Shown piece by piece: positions 40,008 to 49,530 of a stretch of 64,000 nt of DNA. The notes beneath the pieces were generated by a model. That model was not told the DNA's origin and did not search any database. It saw only the letters and a program-made list of their open reading frames with translations. The translations under genes were made by a program, and so were the position numbers. This stretch comes from Anaeromyxobacter terrae (GTDB lineage Bacteria > Myxococcota > Myxococcia > Myxococcales > Anaeromyxobacteraceae): assembly GCF_022690685.1 (NCBI RefSeq), contig NZ_JALCYY010000022.1, positions 19,159 to 83,158 on the forward strand, in the 5' to 3' direction. The first letter of the stretch is position 1, and each line of letters opens with the position of its first letter.

Positions 40008-40487
40008 TCACTCGCTGAAGAGGTTGTCGATGTCGTCGTCGGTGATCTCGGCGAACGGGCTCGCCGCGCCGGGGGCCGCCTGCTTCTTCGCGAGGCCGTC
40101 GAAGACCTTCGCGAGCTCCTCCCCGGCCTTCTTCACCCGCAGGCGCACGAGCCCGAGCGAGCTCTTCGCGTCGAAGATGACGACGAGCACCACCCGACCG
40201 CCCACGATGCTCATGTGGAGCGACTCGCGCTCCCCCTCGTGGAACTGGTTCGGGAACTCCTTCTCGCCGATGAGCTTCGCGAGGCCGCCCATGGCGGCGA
40301 CGTTGCCCGCGGTGAGCGAGGCGAGCGAGGTCGTGTCGAGGTTCTGCGCCTGTCCGCTCGAGGAGATGAGCTGACCGTTCTTGTCGACGAGGAAGACGAC
40401 CTTGGCGTTCGCGTCGCGTGTGAGCCGGTCGCAGATCCCGGCGATGAGCCGGAACTCCTCCTCGTACATCACCAAGCCGGAATTCAT
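40008..40487 (-). CDS. mglB: MglB, roadblock/LC7 GTPase-activating protein
   Basis: 159 aa, near identical in layout to Myxococcus MglB ([51 protein letters not shown], ending [10 protein letters not shown]). A dimeric roadblock protein that stimulates MglA GTP hydrolysis at the lagging pole. First gene of the mglBA operon with a good sigma70-type promoter upstream. Confidence 0.97.
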   Translation of the reverse strand: MNSGLVMYEEEFRLIAGICDRLTRDANAKVVFLVDKNGQLISSSGQAQNLDTTSLASLTAGNVAAMGGLAKLIGEKEFPNQFHEGERESLHMSIVGGRVVLVVIFDAKSSLGLVRLRVKKAGEELAKVFDGLAKKQAAPGAASPFAEITDDDIDNLFSE

Positions 40488-40522
40488 GGGCGCTGGGCTC
40501 CGCGAAGGTCCGAGTCCATGGC

Positions 40523-40551
40523 GAAATACCAGGGAACCTCGCCCCTTTCAA
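40523..40551 (-). promoter_or_regulatory. Promoter of mglBA
   Basis: Minus-strand TTGAAA (40551-40546) and TATTTC (40528-40523) are exactly 17 nt apart. Transcription would start near 40516, giving a leader of about 29 nt. Confidence 0.65.
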
Positions 40552-40656
40552 TCCGGCGGCCACGGCGCCGCGAGCGGTGTAGCCGGCTGTCGCATGGTTC
40601 GATGGGCTCGACCATGAGCGCGCGCCGACCGGTCCCCCACGAACCGAGCGTCGCGC

Positions 40657-41253
40657 TCAGAGCTCGCGGCGGCCGGCGAGCGCGCGCGCCAGCGTCACCT
40701 GGTCAGCGTATTCGAGATCACCGCCCATGGGAATTCCTTGAGCGATGCGCGAGACCTTCACCCCGAGCGGCTTCAGGAGCTTCGTGAGGTAGAGCGCGGT
40801 CGCCTCACCCTCGACGTCGGGGTTCGTCGCGACGACGATCTCCTCGGCGGGCTCGCGCTCGAGCCGCAGCAGGAGCTCGCGGATCTTGAGGTCGGAGGGG
40901 CCGATCCCGTCGAGCGGCGACAGGGCGCCGTGGAGCACGTGGTAGCGGCCGCGGAACTCGTGGGTGCGCTCGATGGCGAGGAGGTCCGGGACGCCCTCGA
41001 CGACGCAGATGATCCTGGGGTCGCGCCGCGGGTCGGCGCAGATGGCGCACGGGTCCTTGTCGGTGAGCGTCTGGCAGCCCGAGCAGAGCCGGACGTCGCG
41101 GACCACCCCGGCGATCGCGCCGGCGAGGTCGCTCGCGTAGGCCGGGCCGGCCTTGAGGATGTGGAACGCGAGGCGCTGGGCGGTCTTCTCGCCGATGCCC
41201 GGCAGCTTGGCGAGCTCCTTCACGAGCCGGGCGATGGGGTCCGCGACCGCCAT
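40657..41253 (-). CDS. recR: Recombination mediator RecR
   Basis: 198 aa. N-terminal HhH (LAKLPGIGEKTAQRLAFH), a Cys4 zinc site (C57, C60, C69, C72), and a Toprim domain (CVVEGVPDLLAIERT; ATNPDVEGEAT). Works with RecFO to load RecA on gapped DNA. Last of the dnaX-ybaB-recR run; its ATG follows the ybaB stop after 2 bp. Confidence 0.96.
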   Translation of the reverse strand: MAVADPIARLVKELAKLPGIGEKTAQRLAFHILKAGPAYASDLAGAIAGVVRDVRLCSGCQTLTDKDPCAICADPRRDPRIICVVEGVPDLLAIERTHEFRGRYHVLHGALSPLDGIGPSDLKIRELLLRLEREPAEEIVVATNPDVEGEATALYLTKLLKPLGVKVSRIAQGIPMGGDLEYADQVTLARALAGRREL

Positions 41254-41255
41254 GG

Positions 41256-41567
41256 CTACCCGGCGACCCCCGGGATCTTGATGCCGCCCGTCGCCTTGGC
41301 CAGGTGCTCGTCGGCCGCTGCGCGCGCCTTCTCGACCGCGGCGTTCACGGCGGCGGTCACGAGATCCTCGAGCATCGCCTTGTCGGCGGGGTCGACCGCC
41401 TTGGGATCGACGACGAGGCGGGTCACCTCGCACTTGCCGTTCATGGTGACCTTCACGAGCCCCCCGCCGCTCTCGGCCTCCACCGAGAGCTCGCCGAGCT
41501 GCTCCTTCGCGTCGGCCATCGCCTTCTCGAGCTTCTTGGCCTGACGCATGAGGTACTGGATGTCCAT
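41256..41567 (-). CDS. ybaB: YbaB/EbfC nucleoid-associated protein
   Basis: 103 aa. Starts [17 protein letters not shown] and ends IKIPGVAG, the family hallmarks. A small DNA-binding dimer. Between dnaX and recR in the conserved order, 18 bp after dnaX. Confidence 0.94.
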   Translation of the reverse strand: MDIQYLMRQAKKLEKAMADAKEQLGELSVEAESGGGLVKVTMNGKCEVTRLVVDPKAVDPADKAMLEDLVTAAVNAAVEKARAAADEHLAKATGGIKIPGVAG

Positions 41568-41585
41568 TCGTCGCTCCTGGAGCCG

Positions 41586-43388
41586 CTAGAGCTCCTCGAT
41601 CTTCTCGATGCCGCCGTCGAGGATGCGCGCGGCCTCGCGGATGTTGGGGTGGTTCCGGGCGGCGTCCCGCACGCTCGCGCTGCGCGCCTGGCGCTCGGCG
41701 GCCTCCGCCGCCGCGATCGACGCGGGGGGCGGCGTGGGCGCGTGGCCGTCGGGCGCGGCCTGCAGCCCGTCGGCGGGCACCGCGCCGACGGAGATCGCGA
41801 GGCGCGTCGGGCGGCCGAGGAAGCGCGCCAGCACCTCCTCCACCTCCGCGCGGCGACGCTCGACGCTCTTCGCGAGGAAGTCCGTCGGCATCACGATGGC
41901 GACCTCGCCGTCGCGGATGCCGCGCAGCGCCGCCTGCTTCAGCATCGGCGCGGTGACCGGGCTCACCTTCTCGACCTCGTCCACCGCGCCGCGCCAGCGA
42001 TCCGCGTCCGAGCCGTAGGCGATCGGGGCTGCCGTCGCGGTCACCGGGGCCGGCGGAGGCGGGGGCGGGGTCGGGATCGAGCTCGCCGCCGGGGTCGCGG
42101 TCGACGTCGGCAACGGCCGCCAGCCGGCGGGCTCCGACCCGGCGGCGCAACCGGGCGTGCCGAAGCTCGCGACCGAGCGCGCGGCGCCCGTCGTGCCTCC
42201 GCCCGCGGGCGGAGGAGGGACCGACGCGGGGGTGGGGCGCGGCGGCGGAGGCGCGCCGCGGGCGAGCGCCTCGAGCCGAGCCACGAGCTCCGACACCTGC
42301 GCGCCCGGCGCGAGGAACACGCCCGCGAGCAGGGCGACCTCGAGCGCGTACCGCGGCTGCTCGGCGAGCTTCACGTCGACGACGGCGCGCTGCACGAGAT
42401 CGAACAGGCGCGTGAGCTGCGCCGCGTCGGCGGCGGCGGCCTGGGCGCGCACCTCCGCGAGCTCTCCGTCGGGGAGGTCCATCGGCGCGGACGGGACGAG
42501 CTTCGCGACCACCACGTTCCTGAGGTGGCGCACGAGCTCCTCGGCGACGCGCTTCATCTCGAGCCCGCGCGCGTGGAGCGCCTCGAGCTCGGCGAGGAGC
42601 GCCCCGCCGTCGCGGTGGACGAGCGCGCCGCAGATCCGCGAGATGGCCGCGGCGTCGACGGCACCGAGCGCCTCCGCGACGGCCGCCTCCTCCGGTGCGT
42701 CGCCGGCGGCGGCGCGGACCTGATCGAGGAGCGAGAGGGCGTCGCGCATCCCGCCCTCCGCCTGCCGCGCGACGAGCGCGAGCGCGGCGGGCGAGAGGCG
42801 CATTCCCTCCGCCTCGGCGACCTTCGCGAGCTGGTCCGCGATCTGCTGGAGCGTGAGCCGGCGGAAGTCGAACCGCTGGCAGCGCGAGAGGATCGTCTCC
42901 GGGACCTTGTGGACGTCGGTCGTGGCGAGCACGAACTTCACGTGCTCGGGCGGCTCCTCGAGCGTCTTCAGGAGCGCGTTGAACGCGCCCGTGGAGAGCA
43001 TGTGGACCTCGTCCACGACGAAGACCTTGTAGCGATCGCGGGCGGGCCGGTACTTCACCGCCTCGACGATGTCGCGGACGTTGTCGACGCCGTTGTTCGA
43101 GGCGGCGTCGATCTCGACCACGTCCACCGCGCGCCCCTCCGCGATCTCGACGCACGGGGTGCAGACGCCGCACGGATCGGCGGTGGGGCCCTTCTCGCAG
43201 TTGAGGGCCTTGGCGACCAGGCGGGCGGTCGTCGTCTTGCCGACGCCGCGCGGCCCGGTGAACAGGAAGGCGTGGGCGAGCTGCCCGGTCTTGAGCGCGT
43301 TGGAGAGCGTCCGGACCACGTGCTGCTGGCCGGACATCTCTCCGAACTGCTGCGGGCGGTACTTGCGGGCGAGGACGAGGTAGTTCAT
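41586..43388 (-). CDS. dnaX: DNA polymerase III subunits gamma/tau
   Basis: 600 aa from ATG 43388. AAA+ clamp-loader module with Walker A GPRGVGKTT (residues 45-53), the zinc knuckle C64...C73-x2-C76-x2-C79, and DEVHMLS. Then a Pro/Ala-rich linker (about 355-450) and a tau C-terminal domain. No slippery A-run typical of the gamma frameshift was recognised. The start lies just downstream of the SRP RNA gene. Confidence 0.95.
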   Translation of the reverse strand: MNYLVLARKYRPQQFGEMSGQQHVVRTLSNALKTGQLAHAFLFTGPRGVGKTTTARLVAKALNCEKGPTADPCGVCTPCVEIAEGRAVDVVEIDAASNNGVDNVRDIVEAVKYRPARDRYKVFVVDEVHMLSTGAFNALLKTLEEPPEHVKFVLATTDVHKVPETILSRCQRFDFRRLTLQQIADQLAKVAEAEGMRLSPAALALVARQAEGGMRDALSLLDQVRAAAGDAPEEAAVAEALGAVDAAAISRICGALVHRDGGALLAELEALHARGLEMKRVAEELVRHLRNVVVAKLVPSAPMDLPDGELAEVRAQAAAADAAQLTRLFDLVQRAVVDVKLAEQPRYALEVALLAGVFLAPGAQVSELVARLEALARGAPPPPRPTPASVPPPPAGGGTTGAARSVASFGTPGCAAGSEPAGWRPLPTSTATPAASSIPTPPPPPPAPVTATAAPIAYGSDADRWRGAVDEVEKVSPVTAPMLKQAALRGIRDGEVAIVMPTDFLAKSVERRRAEVEEVLARFLGRPTRLAISVGAVPADGLQAAPDGHAPTPPPASIAAAEAAERQARSASVRDAARNHPNIREAARILDGGIEKIEEL

Positions 43389-43410
43389 TCGACCGCCATT
43401 GAAAACAAAC

Positions 43411-43519
43411 GAGCCGGCCCACAATCCCCGGGCGCACGGAGGACCACCTACCGTTGCTCCCTTCCGGGCCTGGCGGGGTTTGGCAACCCCCACGTCGCCC
43501 GAGGATTCTGGGCCGGCTC
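43411..43519 (-). ncRNA. ffs: Signal recognition particle 4.5S RNA
   Basis: About 109 nt. The conserved apical segment CCAGGCCCGGAAGGGAGCAACGGTAGG is present (near 43479-43453), and the ends close as a long helix: GAGCCGGCCCA (43411-43421) pairs with TGGGCCGGCTC (43509-43519). It binds Ffh for co-translational targeting. Lying immediately before dnaX is a common arrangement in bacteria. The ends are read from the terminal helix. Confidence 0.92.
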
Positions 43520-43576
43520 AGCCGGCCTTGGCCGCCGGTGCGGCTCCCTCTTGTAACGTGAAGGGAGCTGCAGCGC

Positions 43577-43666
43577 TGGCGGAGAGGGTGGGATTTGAAC
43601 CCACGGTACCGTTCCCGGTACACACGATTTCCAGTCGTGCACCTTCAGCCGCTCGGTCACCTCTCC
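43577..43666 (-). tRNA. tRNA-Ser (anticodon GGA)
   Basis: Acceptor GGAGAGG pairs with CCTCTCC; anticodon loop CTGGAAA gives GGA; a long class II variable arm (TACCGGGAACGGTA), T-loop GGTTCAAATC, and CCA encoded. Reads UCC/UCU. Confidence 0.95.
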
Positions 43667-44017
43667 ATTGTACTGGGGGAGTGCTCGGCTCCCCCTCTGG
43701 CTTCGCCAGGGGGAGCCTGCGCTCCCCCAGACCCCCTGGCTCGCTCCGGGGCAGCCTCAGCCGGCTGCCCCTTCGCTCGCTACGGAGTCCAAATCGCCAG
43801 GGGGAACCTGCGCTCCCCCAGACCCCCTGCTCGCTCCGGGGCCGCCTCAGCCGGCGGCCCCTGCGCTCGCGTCGGGGCTTCAATCTTCGCGCTACTCCGC
43901 GAGGAGGGAACTTCGTCCGTTCCTCGCTTGAACGACTGAACGACCTGCCTGCCGACCTCCGCCTTTCCCGGTGCGTGCTTCCGACCGGTATTCTGCACAG
44001 CCTGCAGGCAAAAGATG
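43667..44017. repeat. Tandemly duplicated hairpin-rich spacer between two tRNA-Ser genes
   Basis: Units at 43705-43784 and 43796-43875 are about 90 percent alike by eye (period 91 bp). Each has GCCAGGGGGA(G/A)CC..GCTCCCCCAGACCCCCTG, then paired CGGGGC..GCCTCAGCCGGC..GCCCC stems. No ORF is convincing. These look like a duplicated structured element, perhaps terminators of the tRNA transcripts. Confidence 0.7.
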
Positions 44018-44105
44018 CGGAGAGCGAGGGATTCGAACCCCCGGTACCGTTGCCGGTACACCTGATTTCGAGTCAGGCGCCTTCGACCAGCTCGGCCAGC
44101 TCTCC
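44018..44105 (-). tRNA. tRNA-Ser (anticodon CGA)
   Basis: Acceptor GGAGAGC pairs with GCTCTCC; anticodon loop CTCGAAA gives CGA; variable arm TACCGGCAACGGTA nearly matches the neighbouring tRNA-Ser; T-loop GGTTCGAATC. No encoded CCA. Reads UCG. Confidence 0.94.
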
Positions 44106-44149
44106 GCCGGCGGATGTAACCGATCTCCGGCCGCGTGCCAAGCGGCAAC

Positions 44150-44620
44150 CTACGTGGTCTGCCCGTTTCCGGTCGAGCGCCTGGCGCGGAAGAAGGCGCG
44201 CAGGAGTTCGCCGGCCTCCTCGGCCATGACGCCCTTCTCCACCGGGAAGCGGTGGTTCAGGCGCGGATCGGCCGAGAGGTCCATGAGCGACCCGATCGCG
44301 CCCGCCTTGGGGTCGCTCGCCCCGTAGACGAGCCGGTCGATCCGGCCGAGGACCATGGCGCCGGCGCACATCGCGCAGGGCTCGAGCGTCACGTAGAGCG
44401 TGACGCCGGTGAGCCGCCAGCGCCCGAGGTTGCGGGCCGCCTCCTGGATGGCGAGGAGCTCGGCGTGGGCGGTCGGATCGTGGGCGGCCTCGCGCGCGTT
44501 CGCGCCCCGGCCGACGATCCGCCCCTCGAACACCGCGACGGCGCCCACCGGCACCTCGCCGCGCTCCGCCGCGGCGCGGGCGAGCGCGAGCGCCTCCTGC
44601 ATGGCTTCCTCTGGCGTCAC
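44150..44620 (-). CDS. tadA: tRNA-specific adenosine-34 deaminase
   Basis: 156 aa. Makes inosine-34 in tRNA-Arg. Zinc-deaminase motifs H52-A-E54 and P81-C82-A-M-C85 are intact. ATG 44620 fits the family start. It lies downstream of two tRNA-Ser genes, but its known substrate is tRNA-Arg. Confidence 0.94.
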   Translation of the reverse strand: MTPEEAMQEALALARAAAERGEVPVGAVAVFEGRIVGRGANAREAAHDPTAHAELLAIQEAARNLGRWRLTGVTLYVTLEPCAMCAGAMVLGRIDRLVYGASDPKAGAIGSLMDLSADPRLNHRFPVEKGVMAEEAGELLRAFFRARRSTGNGQTT

Positions 44621-44659
44621 CGGCGGGAGGGTAACCCGCGGCGGCCGGCGGTGCGCGAA

Positions 44660-45565
44660 CTACGGCGTGGGGGGCAGCGGCGCCGGAGCGCAGACGTGAT
44701 CCGCCCCGCAGGCCTCGCTCGCCGCGCAGTCGGCGTTCGTCGCGCAATGGCCCGTCGCTGTCGCACACGTGTTCGTGGCGTCGCAGACCTGCCACGTCAC
44801 GTCGCAGTCGGCGTCCGTCCCGCAGCGCCCGGCGGTCAGCAGGCACGTGTACGCGGTCGACGAGACCGGATCCACGTCGCAGCGCTGCCAGGGCTGGCAG
44901 TTCGCGTCCGTGCCGCAGCGGCCCGCCGCCAGCAGGCACGTGTACGCGGTCGGCGAGGTGGCGGTGACGTCGCAGCGCTGCCACGTCGCGCAGTCCGTGT
45001 CCGCGCCGCAGCGCCCCGGCGCCGACAGGCACGTGTACGCGGTCGGCGAGGTGGCGGCGACGTCGCAGAGCTGCCACGTCGCGCAGTCCGCGGTCGAGCC
45101 GCAGCGGCCCGGCGTGAGCCCACAGGTGTTCGTCGGGACGTCGCAGGACTGCCAGGCCTTGCAGTCCACGTCCGCGCCGCAGCGCCCCGGATCGGCGAGG
45201 CAGCGGTTCACGCCCGCGGGACAGCGCTGCCAGGCCTCGCAGTCCGCCTCGCCGCTGCAGCGTCCGGGGAGCGGCACGCACGCGTGGTCGGTGCAGCTGT
45301 TCCAGGACGTGCACTCGGCGCTCCCGAGGCAGGCGCCGGTCGCAAGAGCGCACCGACCGTCGGAGCAGGAGGCCCAGGCCGCGCAGTCCCGCTCCACCTC
45401 GCAGCGCGCGCCCACGTCCCCGACGTCTGCGTCCGAGACGCAGATGCTCGCGGAGCAGTGCTGGCCCGCGAGGCAGTCGCCGTCGCGGCTGCAGCGCCCC
45501 CCGGGCTCGAGTTGGCAGGCGGCGAGGAGCAGGACGGGGACGAGCGCGAGGATTCGGCGGTTCAT
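44660..45565 (-). CDS. Cys-rich repeat lipoprotein
   Basis: 301 aa. Lipobox LLAAC, then eight or nine repeats of about 30 residues: G-R-C-x4-D-C-x2-W-Q-x-C-D with CLL/CLA between. Several DNA copies are nearly identical, with CACGTGTACGCGGTCG recurring near 44845, 44938 and 45027, so copy number may change. Probably a disulfide-knotted surface protein. 12 bp downstream of the next gene up, so co-transcribed. Confidence 0.75.
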   Translation of the reverse strand: MNRRILALVPVLLLAACQLEPGGRCSRDGDCLAGQHCSASICVSDADVGDVGARCEVERDCAAWASCSDGRCALATGACLGSAECTSWNSCTDHACVPLPGRCSGEADCEAWQRCPAGVNRCLADPGRCGADVDCKAWQSCDVPTNTCGLTPGRCGSTADCATWQLCDVAATSPTAYTCLSAPGRCGADTDCATWQRCDVTATSPTAYTCLLAAGRCGTDANCQPWQRCDVDPVSSTAYTCLLTAGRCGTDADCDVTWQVCDATNTCATATGHCATNADCAASEACGADHVCAPAPLPPTP

Positions 45566-45577
45566 GAGGTCTCCTCG

Positions 45578-46429
45578 CTAGAACCGGCCCGACACGCCGA
45601 CGCTCGCGCCGCCGTGCTCGGGGGATAGCGCGGGCGCGAAGGTCCACATCGCGGTGCCCGTCGCCGCCGCGACGCCCCCCACGATGAGCAGCACCCTCGT
45701 GGCGGAGGCGAATCGATCGACGCGGTCGTAGCCGGCCCGGTCGGACCAGCCGAGGCTCGCGCTGCGGTACTTCGCATCGAGCGCGTCCGCCTCCTGCTTG
45801 CCGAAGTAGGCGGTCACGCCGCTCGCCGCGAGGACGACGGCGCTCGTGGCGACGAGCAACTTGCCTCCGGGCCGCATCCACATGCCGGGCGGCGGGCCCG
45901 ATTCGGGCTTGAGCTCGAGCGGCGCCGCGGCCATCGCCGGGGTCGGCTTCGCGCCGGCGGCGGCCGGATGGGCGGCGGGCGCGGGCACCCCGGCGAGGAC
46001 GAGCGCCTCGAGATCGAGGAGCGCCTTCGCGATCGGCTCCGCGTTCGAGATGACCGCGTCGACGCCGACGCGGACCGGGCCGAAGGTCTTGCCCATCCCG
46101 TCCACCGCCTGGAGCGAGAAGACGAGCACGCCGCCGGCGTCGCGCGCGCTGCCGGTCACGACGACGCCCTCGCCGGCGAGGCGGCCGAGGCACTCGGGCG
46201 AGGGGCGGACGCCGCAGGTGCGGCCGAGCGTGAGCCGCTTGGCCACGACGAAGGCGCGCGCCCGTCCCGGGAGGCGCAGGAACGCCGACTCGAGGAGCGC
46301 GCGCGCGTCGGCGGAGCCGTCGACGGGGTAGAGCTGCACGGGCACGCTCTGCGCCGCCGCGGGCGCGCCGCAGACGAGCGCCAGCGCCGCCACGGCCGCG
46401 CGAACGCGCACCCGGTCTCGCTCCCGCAT
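45578..46429 (-). CDS. Hypothetical secreted protein with C-terminal membrane helices
   Basis: 283 aa with a signal peptide (AAVAALALVCGAPAAAQS). The N-terminal domain (about 28-150) is alpha/beta, then a Pro/Ala linker and two hydrophobic segments (about 190-212 and 245-265). No known family. It leads the two-gene unit with the Cys-rich lipoprotein. The same two-membrane-segment C-terminus is seen in the PEGA protein near 55.6 kb. Confidence 0.6.
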   Translation of the reverse strand: MRERDRVRVRAAVAALALVCGAPAAAQSVPVQLYPVDGSADARALLESAFLRLPGRARAFVVAKRLTLGRTCGVRPSPECLGRLAGEGVVVTGSARDAGGVLVFSLQAVDGMGKTFGPVRVGVDAVISNAEPIAKALLDLEALVLAGVPAPAAHPAAAGAKPTPAMAAAPLELKPESGPPPGMWMRPGGKLLVATSAVVLAASGVTAYFGKQEADALDAKYRSASLGWSDRAGYDRVDRFASATRVLLIVGGVAAATGTAMWTFAPALSPEHGGASVGVSGRF

Positions 46430-46576
46430 CGTGACCCCTCCCGTCCGTCAGCCGCACGGACGCGGGGGACTGTACCAAACGGGCAGCCAGGGGAGCGACT
46501 TGGCGGCCGGCGGGTCGCCGCGCCGCGGCGTGGTTCTCCCCCGATGTGCGCGGGGGTGGTCGCCGTTCGCCCGAGC

Positions 46577-48358
46577 TCAGCCCAGGACCGGCAGCGCCCC
46601 CGGCTTCAGCTCGGGGTGGTCCGCGCAGGCCAGGCCGCAGGCGCGGCAGGTCTCCACCGCGCACTTGGGCGTGAGCTTCGAGCCCACGCCGCGGCGCAGC
46701 TCGCGGGCGAGGAACGTCTTCGTGAGCCCCTGGTCGAGGAAGTCCCACGGCAGCCGCTCCTCCACGCCCGCCTCGCGGAGCACGAAGAAGTCGGGATCGT
46801 GCGGCCACCGGCGGAGCGCCTTGCGGAGGTCGCCGCCGGTCTCGCGGTGGGCGAGCTCGAGGAGGTCCGCGCAGCGCCGGTCGCCGCGCGACATGAGCGT
46901 CTGGACGTAGGCCTCGCGCGGGCTGAAGAACTCGACGTCGATCCCCTTCGGACGGAGCGTCTTCTCGAGCAGGCGCCGCTTCTCCTCCAGGCAGCCGCGC
47001 TCGTGCATGGGCAGCCACTGGAACGGCGTCCACGGCTTCGGCACGAACGGGTTCACCGAGAGCGAGATGCGCCCCATGCGCCCGCGCTCGCGGGCCCACG
47101 GGAGCATCACCTCCTCGCGGATGCGGATCGCGATGCGCGCCATGCCGAGGATGTCGTCGTCCGTCTCGGTGGGCAGCCCGCACATGAAGTACATCTTCAC
47201 GTGCTGCGTGCCCTTCCCGAGCGCGTGCGCGGCGGCCTGCACGATCTGGTCGTCGGTGAAGTCCTTGTTGATGACCCGCCGCATCCGCTCGGTGCCGGCC
47301 TCCGGCGCGATCGTGATCGACCGCTCGCCGCCGGCCGCCATCCGCCCGGACAGCTCCGGGGTGATGGCGTCCACGCGCAGGGACGACGGGCTGAAGGTGC
47401 CGCCGAGCTCCCCGATGTAGCAGGTGAGCGGATCGAGCCCGGTGTAGTCGGAGGTGTCCGGCCCGACGAGGCCGAGCCGGAGCCCGCGCTCGACGCCCTT
47501 CCTCGCCTCGGCGCGCAAGGTCTCGAGGTCCACCTCGCGGTAGGGGCGCTGGACGAACCCGGCCGCGCAGAAGCGGCAGCCCCACAGGCAGCCGCGCGCG
47601 ACCTCGGTGAGGAACAGGTCCCCGAACTGCGCGTCGGGCGAGTCGACCACGCGCGAGGTGGGCTTGCCGCGCAGGTCCGGGACGTAGGCGCGGAGGACGC
47701 GCTCGGGGGCGCCGCCGAGCGGCGCGAAGCGCGTCACCCAGGCGCCCCGCGGGTCGCGGCTGTCGGAGTACTCCACCTCGTAGAGCGCCGGGACGTACGA
47801 CCCGGCGAGCCCGGCGAGGCGCCGGAGCAGCGCGTCGCGCGGCAGGGCGTCGGCGACGGCCTCGCGCACGAAGGCGAGGAAGGGCGGGACGAGCTCCTCG
47901 CCCTCGCCGACCAGGAAGGCGTCGAAGAACGGCGCGAGCGGCTCGGGGTTGATCTGGACGGCGATGCCGCCGGCCACGACGAGCGGGAAGCCCTCCCCGC
48001 GGTCCTCGCTCCGGAGCGGCAGGCCGGCCCGGTCGAGGATCTCGAGGACGTGCCCGTAGTCCTCCTCGAACGAGAGCGAGAACGCGACGACGTCGAAGTC
48101 GCGGAGCGGCCGCCCGGACTCCATCGTGCGCGGCTCCTCGCCCGGCTCGTCGGGCAGGAAGGCCCGCTCGCAGAGGGCGCGCGGGTCGTCGTTGAGGAGG
48201 CGGTAGACCGCGTGGAGCCCGAGGTTCGCCATCCCGAGCCGGTAGGCGTTCGGGTAGACGAGGGCCACTCCGAGCTTCCCGCCCGGCTCCTTGCGGATCG
48301 CTCCGCGCTCGTTCGGCACGTGCACGTGTTCCAAGGCCGTCCTCTGTAAGGAGAGCAC
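46577..48358 (-). CDS. B12-binding-domain radical SAM protein (TIGR03960-like)
   Basis: 593 aa. N-terminal cobalamin-binding-like fold (GVALVYPNAYRLGMANLG, VVAGGIAVQINPEPLAPFFD), then a radical SAM domain with CLWGCRFCAAG (C-x3-C-x2-C) and the SAM-binding region of the barrel. C-terminal Cys cluster CAVETCRACGLAC. This family is thought to modify RNA or proteins, often fused to or beside a DUF2344 protein; no DUF2344 gene is seen here. Confidence 0.88.
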   Translation of the reverse strand: MLSLQRTALEHVHVPNERGAIRKEPGGKLGVALVYPNAYRLGMANLGLHAVYRLLNDDPRALCERAFLPDEPGEEPRTMESGRPLRDFDVVAFSLSFEEDYGHVLEILDRAGLPLRSEDRGEGFPLVVAGGIAVQINPEPLAPFFDAFLVGEGEELVPPFLAFVREAVADALPRDALLRRLAGLAGSYVPALYEVEYSDSRDPRGAWVTRFAPLGGAPERVLRAYVPDLRGKPTSRVVDSPDAQFGDLFLTEVARGCLWGCRFCAAGFVQRPYREVDLETLRAEARKGVERGLRLGLVGPDTSDYTGLDPLTCYIGELGGTFSPSSLRVDAITPELSGRMAAGGERSITIAPEAGTERMRRVINKDFTDDQIVQAAAHALGKGTQHVKMYFMCGLPTETDDDILGMARIAIRIREEVMLPWARERGRMGRISLSVNPFVPKPWTPFQWLPMHERGCLEEKRRLLEKTLRPKGIDVEFFSPREAYVQTLMSRGDRRCADLLELAHRETGGDLRKALRRWPHDPDFFVLREAGVEERLPWDFLDQGLTKTFLARELRRGVGSKLTPKCAVETCRACGLACADHPELKPGALPVLG

Positions 48359-48575
48359 GGACTGGACGCACCCTCAAACGGCACCGGGCCGGCCGCGAGC
48401 GGGCGAGCGCCGCCCCGGCGCGGGCGGGCCGGCGGCGAGCGCGGGGCTCGCGGGTTCGGCGACGGGGCACTGCCTTCACCCTGCGTCATGGCGCGCGGGT
48501 GCCCCGGCGGCCGCTTGCCGGGCCGGGCGGCGCGGGGTACAGAGATCCGGTCCTCATCGCCCGCGGGAGCTCTCG

Positions 48576-49520
48576 ATGCGCGCTCGACTGGTCACCCTCC
48601 TCGCGGCGCTCGCGGTCTCCGCCGCGATCGCCGCCTGCGCCGCCCCCGCCCCGGGCCGTCCGGGCGCGGCGCCGGCCCCCGGCACGCCCGCCGCGTCGTC
48701 GTCCGCGCCGGCCACCGCCGACGATCCGAAGGCGGTCCTGCCCGGCGTCGACCTCGAGGGCCTCTCGCCCGAGCAGCAGCGCGCGGTGGCCGAGTTCGCT
48801 CTCGACGAGTTCTGCTACTGCGGCTGCCCGCACACCGTCTCGAGCTGCCTGCACGAGCACAAGAGCTGCGCCCACGCGCCCCGGATGGCGGGCCAGGCCG
48901 TCCGGCTCGCGCGCGGCGGCGCGACCAAGGCGGACATCCTCCGCCAGGTGACCGCGTACTACGCGGCGTTCGACCGGCGCGCGCAGCTCACCGTCGCGGA
49001 CTTCGGCCCGCCGCTCGGCGACGCGGCCGCGCCCATCACCCTCGTCGAGTTCTCCGACTTCACCTGCCCGTATTGCCGCGCGTTCCGCCCGCAGCTAGAG
49101 GCGTTCGTCGAGAAGCACGCCGGACGCGTGAAGCTCTACTACAAGCCGTTCCCCATCGAGAGCCACCCGAACTCCGGCGAGGCGGCCCAGGCGGGCGAGT
49201 GGGCCCGCGGGAAGGGCTTCTTCTGGCAGATGCACGACCGGCTCTTCGAGGGGCAGCACGCGCTCGGGGTCGACGATCTCGCCGCTCACGCCGCCGCGCT
49301 CGGGGGCGACGCGGACGACCTCCGGGCCGCGCTCGCCGACGGCCGCTTCCGCGCGCGGATCGAGGCGTCGCAGGCCGAGGCCCGCAACGCCGGCCTGAAG
49401 GGCACCCCTACCCTCTTCATGAACGGGCGGCTCCTCACGGATCTCTCGGAGGATGGGCTCGAGCAGGCCCTCCGCGACGAGGAGGAGTGGTTGCAGCACC
49501 GCGGCTGGGCGCACGACTAG
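48576..49520 (+). CDS. DsbA-like thioredoxin lipoprotein with CcmH-like cysteine segment
   Basis: 314 aa from ATG 48576. Lipobox AAC. Residues about 70-110 are a Cys-rich segment (CYCGCPHTVSSCLHEHKSC) recalling CcmH-type domains. The C-terminal thioredoxin-like domain (about 145-310) has active site CPYC in FSDFTCPYCRAF and cis-Pro in KGTPTLF. A periplasmic disulfide or copper/haem-maturation role is plausible. 10 bp before the DUF4388 gene. Confidence 0.85.
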   Translation: MRARLVTLLAALAVSAAIAACAAPAPGRPGAAPAPGTPAASSSAPATADDPKAVLPGVDLEGLSPEQQRAVAEFALDEFCYCGCPHTVSSCLHEHKSCAHAPRMAGQAVRLARGGATKADILRQVTAYYAAFDRRAQLTVADFGPPLGDAAAPITLVEFSDFTCPYCRAFRPQLEAFVEKHAGRVKLYYKPFPIESHPNSGEAAQAGEWARGKGFFWQMHDRLFEGQHALGVDDLAAHAAALGGDADDLRAALADGRFRARIEASQAEARNAGLKGTPTLFMNGRLLTDLSEDGLEQALRDEEEWLQHRGWAHD

Positions 49521-49530
49521 CGGAGCCCCG

